A stretch of 64,000 nucleotides of DNA. Source: Tetradesmus obliquus. Taxonomy: Eukaryota; Chlorophyta; Chlorophyceae; Sphaeropleales; Scenedesmaceae. A program made the translations under genes and the position numbers. The notes below the pieces were generated by a model. That model was given only the letters and a program-made list of their open reading frames with translations, had not been told where the DNA came from and made no database searches. Position 1 is the first letter of the stretch, and each line of letters begins with the position of its first letter. Below, in pieces: positions 12,045-21,476 of the stretch. The DNA is taken from NCBI GenBank assembly GCA_030272155.1, contig CP126205.1, forward strand, positions 1,972,501-2,036,500. Reading direction: 5' to 3'.

Positions 12045-13255
12045 GAGACCTGCCTGTGATGGAGATATGCTATTCTGCTATGTATGGTGCCGCTGCTTTT
12101 GATGCCACTGCTGGATGCTTTGAGCTTCCTGCTGTACACACGAGAGTGCTGGATCTGCCCACGCCGGCAGCAGCAGCAGCAGCAGCAGCAGCGGCGGCAG
12201 CACCGTGAAAGGCCCGCGGTTGTGCAGCAAAGCAGCACCTACACTGCATGTTCAGACATGTGCATTGTCAGTCTGGGAATGTCGGGGCCGACACAAACAG
12301 CAGATGTGAATCAATTGCAGCCATGCATGCTGCATCTGCCTTGATGCAGCAGCTGCAGACCATCCTGTACTGCAGAGCGCCGCTGCATGCTCACCTGTTA
12401 CTGATTGTGTGCATGATTTGCACGGCGCAGCATTCTCAATACATGCTTTGGAAGCACCAGCAGCACCACCACCAGCAGCAGCACCAGCAGCACAAAGTCT
12501 GATGCTCCCATGGGCACTACATCTTGCCCTGCTGCGTCAGCAGGTATGCTGCTGCTGCCTGGCATCTCCTCCATGCCTTCCACTGCCTGAGCGATTTGAT
12601 AAATGATACAAAAGGTGATGATGTGCGTCTGGCTGTTGTTGGCGTCCTAGCGGGTGATCTGTGAGGGTTGGTGGGCGCAATACTGTTCAATCAGCCTGAC
12701 GCCAGTGATCAAGTCATTTGAGCGGGGATTACAAGCATTTGTATAAGCTACTAGATCCGTTCAAGGGTGTAGAGGTACATGTTGAGCGAACCACGGCAAG
12801 GCGAAACAATGCCTAGGTGTAACTAGTCCAAGCTTGAGTGTTTTGTGCGCAGATGGATTGACGACCCTCATTGCGACGCTCTCTGACATCGACATATTGA
12901 GAGTACTGCTGCAGGCGGTCTCCTGGCACTCTTGTTATGCGTTTTACCCGTTGATGCTGGAGCCAACTTCATCGATCTTGATTCTCTGAGATTCATTCGT
13001 CAAGTAAACTGGTAGCTACTCCTTTTGTTTCAACAGTTTGTTGATAATCCTGCGGGGTTTCGCACACATGCAGTTAGCTTCCTCAGCTCTCCATTCAGCT
13101 GGCCTATGAGCAGCTTTGTCGCCCTCAACAGTGGGTATTTGTATCAATTATTGTAGCTTGATCATGTGTTGACGAGCCAGCACAATCATCAAGAGCCTTC
13201 AACCAAGCACAGCAAAGCAGGACACCCAAGGGGTAGACAGCCATCAGCATTCAGC
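12045..13255. other. Divergent intergenic region (shared promoter area)
   Basis: This separates the minus-strand polyQ gene from the plus-strand MINDY gene, so both promoters should lie here. It contains CAG-rich microsatellite at about 12168-12190 and 12455-12495. From about 12600 to 13250 the sequence is free of triplet repeats and has no open frame I can support. Confidence 0.5.
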
Positions 13256-16200
13256 ATGGGGGACAGCAGTTACGTGGTGAAAAGGATCGACTTCTTTGGA
13301 AGGTGAGGCATGCAGCAGAAGAGCGCGCAGGCATCAAGCAGTTGCCTGTGCTCACTGGCTGCAGGCCTCAGCAGCAGCTGCATGCAGCTATCATTGCACA
13401 GATGCATGCAGCATACGCGCAACACTCAACATTGCAACAGCAGCTTGCCTTTTCATCAACTGTACAGCCACACACCTCCACCCACCCTCCTGCAAGCTCC
13501 GCATGCCCTCCGCATGCATCGCTCTGCAAGACGTGTGACACGTGCACCCAAATGCTCTCAACTTCAAACCTCGCAGGCAGGTCAAGATATGCATGCAGAA
13601 CAAGAATGGGCCATGCCCGCTGCTGGCAATCGCCAACGTACTGTCTCTGCGCAACGAGTTGAAGCTTCCTGCAGGCGTGCGGGACATCACCCAGGCAAGC
13701 AGCTGTGCCAGCACAGCAGCAGGCGCAGCACCTGTGCTGCAGAAGTCAGAGGCTGCAGCACCAGCCGCAAAGACACATTATATATTACATTGTTTGTTGC
13801 AGCACTTTTTGCGCGCACAGACAGAATTTGTCATCAGCACTCCATGCAAGCCGTTATCGGTAAAAGAAAGCATTGGGAATGTGTTGTGCAGCATGCAGTG
13901 CCAAGACTGTGTTGGCAGTGTCATTGCTGCACCCTGCTGCTCCCTGCCACCATCCCTGACCTGCATCATTCCAGCTGTCACCTAACCTTTTGAACCTTGT
14001 TACATTCCGTCATGTAACAGTCGGACCTCATCACGTCCATCGTGGACCTGCTGCTGGAGCGCAGCAAGGCCTTCGAGGGCAGTGCGCCACATGCAGCCGA
14101 CTACGCGCGCAATGTCAACGACGTTTTCCCAGTGCTGCAGAAACTGACCACAGGTGCGTGGCAGCGTGTTTGTTAGTATTGTGTATGCTTGTATGGTGCA
14201 AGTGTTGCACACCACACGCAGCAGACTATGTGCGCAATGTCAGCGATGTTTTCCCAGTGCTGCAGCAGCTCGCAACATGTGCGGTGCAGCGCAGTTGCTT
14301 CTGTCGAGCATCTTCCGCATGATGCGTATCGTGTGGGCCACACGCAGACCATGCGCGCAACGTCAGCGACGCCCTCCCGGTGCTTTGAATGCTCACAACA
14401 GCTGCGGCGCAGCACAGTTGCTACTGTTGCGCATCAAAGACTTGCTTACGACAACTAGCATTTCACTGCCGCAGGCATTGACGTGAATGTGAAGTTCCAC
14501 AATGCGCACGCGTTTGAGCCGACACCAGAGGTAGCTGTCTTCGACCTGCTGGGCATCCCGCTGCTGCACGGCTGGCTGGTGGACCCGCAGGACGCTCAAA
14601 CAGCAGCAGTCTTCGGCACCAGGTGAGAGCGTTCACTCACATTTGACTTATATTTGATTGCCGTGTGAGGGGTGGTGGGCATGAGGTGTGACCTGCTGGG
14701 CATCCCGGTGCTCCACGGCTGGCTAGTGGACCCGCAGGACGCTCAAACAGCAGCTTTTTTGGCACCAGGTGAGAAGGTTGACCGGTGTTTGACTGATGTT
14801 TGACTGAGCATTATGTTTTGACCGGCCGCACATCCCGCTGCTGCACGGCTGGCTAGTGGACTCGCAGGACACTCCAAATGCACCGGTCTTTTGGCACCAG
14901 GTTGGTTCAGAGGTGTGTAATGTGTAGTAAAGTGCCCGCATGGACCCCTAAACTCCGCACCACGGCCGCGTCAGGTCCCTGATGGAGGTGCTGCTACTGC
15001 TGCTCTTCAATTCACTCAAACATACTTCAATGCTCTAACTTCACCTGCCCACTAATTGTTCAGGTCTACAATGAGCTGATGGAGTTGCTGCTGCGTGGCC
15101 TAGACAAATCAGAAGTGGAAGCGCTGTCAGCAGTCCTGCTGCAACTTGTTAAAAGTCACTATGACTCTTCAACTAAGCAATGAAACATTGATTACACATG
15201 TGCAGGTCCTACAACGAGTTGATGGAGGTGCTGCTGCTGGGCCTGGACGAGTCAGAAGTGGATGCGCTGTCAGCAGGCCCGCTGCAACTTGTCACAAGTC
15301 ACTATGACTCTTCAACTAAGCAATGAAACATTGATTACACGTGTGCAGGCCCTACAACGAGTTGATTGAGGTGCTGCTGCTGGGCCTAGACACATCAGAA
15401 GTGGAGGCGCTGTCAGCAGGCCGCTGCAATATGTCCACGTTCACCATCACAGTTAGTAATTACTCTGACCATGAAATATTGATGAGAAATCTGCAGGTCC
15501 TACAACGAGTTGATGGAGGTGCTGCTGCTGGGCCTAGACGAGGCAGAAGTGGAGGCGCTGTCAGCAGGCCCGCTGCGCAACCTGAGCATCAGCCACGGCT
15601 CATTCTCACAGGCACACCAGCACGCCCTGGAGCAGCAGCAGCAGCAGCAGCAGCATGCCTTGGAGCAGCAGCAGCAAGCTCTTGAGCAGCAGCAGCAGCA
15701 GCACATGCCGCCTGTTGCTGAAGGGGCCGTGGAGTCGCTGATGGACCTGCAGGAGCAGCAGCAGCAGCAGCAAGTTGCAGCAGCAGGGCTCGATCAAGCC
15801 CTGCCGCAGCTGCCACAAATCTCCACAAGCAGCAGCAGCACTAGCAATGGCGTGCATGCCTCATCATCATCATCAGCAGCAGCAGCAGCTGATGTGGCAG
15901 CTGATGCTGCAGCTGGCAGTGCTGAGGATGTCGTTATCGAGGAGCTTGTGGAGGAGATGCTGCTGCATGTCTGCTGCGATGTGGCACCCAGCAGAATAGA
16001 GCTGGGTGACAGCCCCACCCGCAGCACTAGCATGACACGGAAGCTTGCTTTTGAAGGAGCAGGGCCCTCCCGGCTAGGGGTTGGAAGCGGCAACAACAGC
16101 GGCAGCAGCGAGCCGGCTGGGACAGAAACACGTGCAGGGGCTGTTGGGGCGAGTGCGGCAGCTGGCGACCAAAAGCAGCAGCAGCAGCTGGTGGATGCGC

Positions 16201-18402
16201 ATGTGGTGCGGGGTTTCATGGAGTCGCACTGCAGCCAGCTCACGCCGTATGGCCTGGCTACGCTGGCAAGCAGTTTAAAGGAGCACCAGCTGGCAGTCTT
16301 TTTCAGGTGAGCGGCTGTAAATCTTCATATCGACTATGCTTCATGCAGTGTCCGAGAGCACCGTACAGGCTAGCTACCGCGACAAGCGGTTTGAAGGAGC
16401 TCCAGCTGGCGGTCTTCTTTAGGTGAGCGGTGTTGGGGTTGTGGCGGGGCTTCATGGAGGCGCACTGCAGCCAGCTCACACCGTACCGGCTGGCCACCTT
16501 GGCGAGCAGCCTGAAGGAGCATCAGCTGGCTGTGTTTTTCAGGTGAGCAACATCAGCATTGGTTTGTATTGAGGGTGTCTCAGTTGTTCGAATTGCCTTA
16601 TGCCTTACGGGCTAGCCAGAATAGAGGGGCACCTGCTGGCAGTGTTGTTCGAGTTATACTGGTGTTTTTCCAGAGACGACTGGCAATCATGGCACATCCT
16701 CTTACAGCTGGTCCTGCTGCTGCACAAAACCTTGGACGTGTAATGTTCAATCATTGGTCTAGCATGCAGCAACATCCGAGTCGCACTGTTTGGTGTTGAG
16801 GGCGCCATGCCTCCTGCTGCTGCGCTATAAAGCCTCAAACAAGACGAAGTTCAGGTTCAGGTCAGTTTAGGTCGATGCCTGCAGGAACAACCGCTTCTAC
16901 GCGCTGTTCGCCGTTCATGGTGCTGTGTTCATGCTGTTTACGGATATAAATCTTCAACCAACTGGACTACTTTTTCATGCCTGCAGGAACAACCACTTCA
17001 ACACGCTGTTTGCCTTTGAGGCCGCCGTGTTCCTGCTGGTGACTGATGCGGGCTACGAGCGCGAGCCGGACATTGTGTGGGAGCGCCTGGACAGCGTCAA
17101 CGGCGACACCACCTTCTGCACAGGTGCGGCGGAAATACGGGCATATTTATGTGGGTCTGCTTATGGACGAGGGTGAGAGGGCTTGTGAACCTGTTTGAGA
17201 GAGAGTGAGAGCGCCTGGACAGCGTCAATGGTGACACCACCTTCTGCACAGGTGAGAGACAGTGTGAGAGACAGTGTGAGAGAGGAAGTGAGTTGGTGAG
17301 ATGGGGAGTAACGAAGTGTGTGAGAGAGACATCGTGTGGGAGCGCCTGGACAGCGTCAATGGTGACACCACCTTCTGCACGGGTAAGGCACTCACCCATC
17401 GATATCCAAATCTTTACGGGTGGCGTCACTCATCAGCGCGCTTCCAGTGTATCTGAGCAGCAGCAGCAGCAGCAGCAGCACCTCATTCAACATGCAGGCT
17501 CGCTCTGCTGATGTCACCCTTTCCTGACTTCGTGCTGCTGATGCTGCTTCGCTGCTGCAGGTGCTTTCAGCCGCGTTGTGCCGCACAGGAATCCCGACAC
17601 CCTCAGTTACAGCCAGGTTGCAGCAGCAATCTATGCTCACAATGCTGATGCCAACTATCCATAACATGTTGTGCTTCTGCTGCTCTGCTGCTCTGCCGCT
17701 GCAGGTGCATTCAGCCCCTTTGTGCCGCACAGGGATCCCGACACCCTCAGCTATAGCCAGGTGGCAGCAGCAGGCGCAGCAGGCGAGGTACCAGCAGCCA
17801 TGACTGACCTTGATGCAGCGATAGCAGCAAGCCTGGCAGCAGAATCTGGAGGAGGAAGAGGCTACGAGCAGGCCGTGCAGCACCAGCAGCAACAGCATCA
17901 GGAGTTGCTGGGACATGCAGCAGCAGCAGCGGGACATGACAGCCATGAGGATGCAGACTTTGCTTTGGCGCTGCAGCTGCAGCTGCAAGAGGAAGAGGAG
18001 GCTGCGAGGATACAGGCGCAGCGCCAGCAGCAGCAACAGCAGCAGCAGCAACAAGGCAGCGGCAGTGCCCAGCAGCAGCAGCAAGCGGCGGCTGCGCCTG
18101 GCCTAGGGCTGCAGCAGCAGGCCGACTCGCTAGCAGCTAGTGTCAGACAGATGGGGCGTCGGATAGCTAGTGGAGTTGACAGAGCCGCATCAAACCTGCA
18201 GCAGCAGGCAGCGCAGTTTTCAGCACAGCAGGGGTACCAGCAACCGTCGATGGCAGCAGCGGGCGGTGCGCCGCAGCACCAGCAGCATATGCAGCAGCGG
18301 CGGCAGCAGCAGCAGCCCCGGCGGGGTTCAGCGTCCTGTGGAACACACGGCACTGGCAGGCGGCGAGCGCAGCAGCAGGAGGAGAAGTGCAGCATCATGT
18401 GA
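13256..18402 (+). CDS. MINDY-family (FAM63-like) deubiquitinase, about 696 aa
   Basis: This is a cysteine protease of the MINDY family, which trims Lys48-linked ubiquitin chains. Exons: 13256-13302, 13577-13694, 14021-14153, 14475-14622, 15497-16306, 16987-17123, 17705-18402; all phases match. The catalytic motif QNKNGPCPLLAIANVL places Gln23 and Cys29, and FFRNNHF supplies the expected His (about 422). Family landmarks FDLLGIPLLHGWLVDPQ and HVVRGFMESHCSQLTPYGL are present. A Gln/Ala/Ser-rich insertion of roughly 200 residues (exon 5) splits the catalytic domain. The tail has a UIM-like helix near 499-510 (DLDAAIAASLAAES), a second acidic helix (DADFALALQLQLQEEEEAA), and ends in CSIM, a CaaX prenylation box suggesting membrane anchoring. 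Intron 2 has a GC donor (CAG|GCAAGC). Introns 3-6 are packed with copies of neighbouring exon edges. Confidence 0.92.
14088..14440 (+). repeat. Three tandem copies of MINDY exon 3 end
   Basis: The end of exon 3 (start of copy near 14088) is repeated in the following intron near 14213 and 14339, a period of about 126 bp. The copies share the block coding AADYARNVNDVFPVLQ with increasing substitutions. Confidence 0.85.
14543..14930 (+). repeat. Three tandem copies of MINDY exon 4 end with donor
   Basis: The exon 4 end (DLLGIPLLHGWLVDPQDAQ up to GGCACCAG|GT) recurs twice in intron 4, with the shared word CATCCCG at 14554, 14701 and 14831. Each copy retains a GGCACCAGGT junction. Confidence 0.88.
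15040..15600 (+). repeat. Four tandem copies of MINDY exon 5 start with acceptor
   Basis: First exon bases after an AG acceptor occur at 15064, 15206, 15349 and 15497, spaced 142, 143 and 148 bp. Every copy has CAG followed by sequence coding (S)YNEL(M/I)E(V/L)LLLGLD. Only the last copy continues into the long open exon; the others run into a shared intron-like segment containing GACTCTTCAACTAAGCAATG. Confidence 0.9.
16205..16670 (+). repeat. Tandem copies of MINDY exon 5 end with donor
   Basis: The exon 5 end with its GTGAGC donor occurs at donor positions 16307, 16423 and 16542 (116 and 119 bp apart), plus a decayed fourth copy at about 16583-16665 without a donor. The copies share LASSLKEHQLAVFF(R/-). 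Confidence 0.88.
16870..17030 (+). repeat. Two tandem copies of MINDY exon 6 start with acceptor
   Basis: GATGCCTGCAG|GAACAACC and a near-identical CATGCCTGCAG|GAACAACC mark exon-start copies at 16885 and 16987, 102 bp apart. The second is used in the model because it leads into the open exon. Confidence 0.87.
17075..17400 (+). repeat. Three tandem copies of MINDY exon 6 end with donor
   Basis: The block coding ERLDSVNGDTTFCT followed by a GT donor appears with donors at 17124 (GTGCGG), 17252 (GTGAGA) and 17383 (GTAAGG), spaced 128 and 131 bp. The coding letters are almost unchanged between copies. Confidence 0.9.
17545..17790 (+). repeat. Two tandem copies of MINDY exon 7 start with acceptor
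   Basis: Exon-start copies begin at 17561 and 17705, 144 bp apart, both after GCTGCAG. They share the block for FSP-VPHRDPDTLSYSQVAAA. The first copy has a substituted and slightly shortened reading and is not used in the model. Confidence 0.88.
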
Positions 18403-18531
18403 TGATTGGTGCAGCTGTCGTGTTCAGCAATCGTTCATTAAGCAATCCTGATGCATGCTGCAATTGCAAGGGCCTGTGAGTCCTTGATCGTTGTCTAGGT
18501 GATGGTTTTGCTCCAGCGCAGTACGGAGCGC

Positions 18532-18536
18532 TGTAA
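18532..18536 (+). terminator. TGTAA polyadenylation motif, MINDY gene
   Basis: TGTAA, the green-algal poly(A) signal, lies about 130 nt after the MINDY stop codon. Confidence 0.5.
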
Positions 18537-18863
18537 CAATGCTACTACGAACGCAGCAGTCTTCGGGCCGTTCTCAGTGGTCTGAGTCAGATTATGCCCT
18601 GCCACAATGCAGGAAACTCTTTACAGTCGAGGAAACCAGGCTGCGGCAGGATGTCGTGTAGAATGTTGCCAGTAGGCTCGTAGAGCGGTGTGAAACGCAT
18701 GCCTCACCCTCTACGATAAATTTGCGGCTTGTTATCATAGGAGAAGAGGGTATAAACATCGGCAGGCAGCATCACGTGAAGACGGCGAAGGCCGGGGTTC
18801 ACCTTTTGGCGCCAACGCTACCCGTCTCACGCACGCACAGGTAATCGTTGCTGCCATGTCCAC

Positions 18864-19358
18864 ATGTTGGCTTCAATCAAATGTTGCTTAAAGTTTTTTT
18901 GCTACAGCTATCGCCCGTGCCTGCTCATCGCCAGCTGTGTTGTTGGTGCCTGCTGCTGCTGCCGCTCGCAGGAAATTAAACACGCCAATCAGGGCTCCAC
19001 TACCATCATGCCGTCAGCCCAGCAGAACAAAGGCCTATCCGGAACATCAGCAGCAGCAGAGCACGAAGCGGAGTGCTGCAGCAGCAGCAGCAGCAACAAC
19101 AGCAGCTGCGGCGGTTCGCCGCTAGCTGCGCCTGTCGCACAAACCCCAGCACCCTTTGGTTTTGACCCTGTCAGACCCCCTGCTCGCAAATCCTCTACCC
19201 CTGGGTTTATGCTGTGGTCAACAGTCATCCTAGAAGAGCCAACAGATGATGTTCCACCTGATGTGGCTATAGGGCACTTGAGCGACGCGGAGTCAGGCCT
19301 ACTGCAGCTGCTGCTGCACCTGCCGCAGCATTCGCAGCAGGAATGTCAGCACTCCAAT

Positions 19359-19391
<33 letters not shown>

Positions 19392-19673
19392 CAACAGCAG
19401 CAGGGAAAGGAGCAGCTGCAGCAGCGCATGCAGCACCTGACGGTTCAGCTGCCGGCGGTTGTCGCTGCAGAGGCAGAGGTGGAACCCCAAACAGAAGCAG
19501 CACTAGCAGCACCACCAGCAGCAGCAACGGCAGACGCTAGGCCAAATCAGAGTGCTATGGCTGTGCATAGTGGTTTTGCACGGACGTGCAGGGCAGTCAG
19601 CTGCTGTGCGCTGCCGCAGTCGGAGCCTGCTGTGCTTCCCTGCACATCTCCCAGCAGCTGCTGCAGCCCATAG
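18864..19673 (+). CDS. Hypothetical Ser/Gln-rich protein
   Basis: Not recognised. An open frame of 269 codons begins at ATG 18864. A more plausible start is ATG 19009 (MPSAQQNKGL), because a typical acceptor (CCGCTCGCAG) lies just upstream at about 18970, suggesting a 5' UTR intron. The conserved-looking core is PFGFDPVRPPARKSSTPGFM followed by an acidic segment and a polyQ stretch. The C-terminus is Cys/Ser/Pro-rich. No catalytic or targeting motif is visible. A perfect (CAG)21 tract follows the stop. The gene may have further exons that I cannot place. Confidence 0.42.
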
Positions 19674-19685
19674 CTGCCAAAATCC

Positions 19686-19688
<3 letters not shown>

Positions 19689-19751
<63 letters not shown>
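19689..19751 (+). repeat. Perfect (CAG)21 microsatellite
   Basis: Twenty-one uninterrupted CAG units, the longest pure tract in the window, just downstream of the hypothetical gene's stop. It would be highly length-polymorphic between strains. Confidence 0.95.
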
Positions 19752-19752
<1 letters not shown>

Positions 19753-21470
19753 TGGAGATGTGTTCGTTGATCCTGATCCTGCAGCGCGTGACTGCAAGTA
19801 GTTTGACAATATCATGGTACTGCGTCTGCAGCCGTATGTGTGCTGTAAAATGTCTCAGACACAGTCGCTGCTTGCACCAATGCGGCACAGTGTTTACCGT
19901 GTGTTTCAATCTCAACGCATGTGATTCTTGTTTTTAATCACCTCATACAGTGGGGTTGGCTTTCCTGCCGGGTCATCACATGCATCATTGCAGGGTTGAT
20001 CAGCACACATGAGGATGCGCATCCATATGGGTCAATTTCATACGCATGTTCTGACATATTATTAGCCTGGAAGGCGTCAAAGGTGGCCTGCAACAACGAT
20101 GGCCATGACGGCCAAAAACATACAGACATTCCTGGGCCAGGGGTTGCAACAGTGCTGGTGCAGTGTTGGTTGATGATGGCCTTGGCATTTCTGCTGCTGC
20201 AGAAGCTACATGGTTAATCAGCAGCATCAGCACCTGAAATTTGAGCAGCTTGTCACTGCTCTGATGGTGACACTGGGTGGGTGAAGTAGAGGCTCCATCA
20301 GCGGGCACTACCATTGTGCTTGCAGCACTCGGGCTACTACTGGTTTCATCATGTCGTGTTGACTACCATTTCTGCAGTGCCTGGTGGGAGATGGGTGTTG
20401 GGAAAAAAGCTGCAGGCATTGGGGTCTATAGTATGCATACAAAAGGTACACGCTTGGTGCTGGAACCCAGCGTTGCCTCAATGGTGCACCTCATTTGCTC
20501 GATGCAGGTGTGACGGTGCGTATATCTGTGTGTGATTGCATATAAATCTATGATCAGCAGTGGTGCTGTTTTTAAACATACATGAATGGGCGTGTGTGCA
20601 TGCCTTGATGCTGCTACGCTTGGCCTTCCTGCAGCATCATTGTGAACAGCTGCTGACTCATAAGCTGTTTTGCAACAAGCGCACCAATTACCAATGGTCG
20701 ACAGTCCAGTGACAGCATGGTTGGGCATGTAAGGTGCTCTCATGTGTGTTGGATGCTGCTGCTGCTGCTGCTGCTGCTTACGTGCTCGCCCATATTGTTA
20801 ATGTAGCAGGGTCATTTGCTCTGCTGGATTAGGTGCTTGCAGCATGTGCCCTCCGTCCTCCAGCTTCTTGTCTCTGTGCAGCAACGAATGCATCGCCACT
20901 TGGTGGCGGTAGTTGTTACTTGCTAGCATGCTTCTGTGCTGTGCCTGGCGCATGCATAGCCAGCAATGCTTTTAGAAGGCAGGCTGAGGTGACAAAAGTG
21001 CACGACATCAAGTGTGGCTGCTTGCAGCCCGCTCTGTGAGGGGCATTAGTCGCACCAATTGTCCTTGCAAGGCTGGCATATGGACCATGTGGTGCCTCCA
21101 TTGTTGGCAGTTACTACCTGTTTTGATTTTTTGGTGTTGTTTGATGTAGTTTTTGACCGAGAGTTAACAGAGAGTAGCTGTGTTTTGTGCGTACGATCAG
21201 ACAGCTGTCACCGCTGCTCCACATACAGCTTGTCTCTGTTGAGTTGACACACAGCACTGGCAGCCTGCAGCTCCATGCCTGGTTGCTGCTGTTTGAACGG
21301 CTGCTTTGACATGTTGGAGGTTATGGCTACATGTGATGAGCGTTTGAGCATGCAGCAGCAGTGCCGCGTCATCAGGAGGTTGACAGTGCTGTAGTTTTCA
21401 CTGCCACAAGTTGCAGCTGACTCATCCACAACCAACACGTTTGTATACTACAGGTCGCTGTACACGTATG
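19752..21470 (+). other. T/G-rich gene-free tail downstream of plus-strand gene
   Basis: No supported coding sequence. The plus strand is rich in T and G, the bias seen in transcribed non-coding tails elsewhere in this window. Another TGTAA lies at about 20726 and a (CTG) run near 20755-20777. The bias reverses near 21.45 kb. Confidence 0.45.
19844..19848 (+). terminator. TGTAA motif downstream of hypothetical gene
   Basis: Candidate poly(A) signal about 170 nt after the stop of the hypothetical gene. Confidence 0.35.
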
Positions 21471-21471
21471 G

Positions 21472-21476
21472 TTACA
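21472..21476 (-). terminator. TGTAA motif, possible end of bZIP transcript
   Basis: TTACA on the plus strand; the first minus-sense TGTAA found after the bZIP stop, about 4.2 kb downstream, at the boundary where strand composition flips. Confidence 0.35.

Noticed and set aside
9937-12102. Long plus-strand open frames rich in Cys, Leu and Ala opposite the polyQ gene
   Set aside because: They are antisense readings of CAG/CTG runs in the minus-strand exon; the minus frame is open for 3.2 kb and splices in phase.
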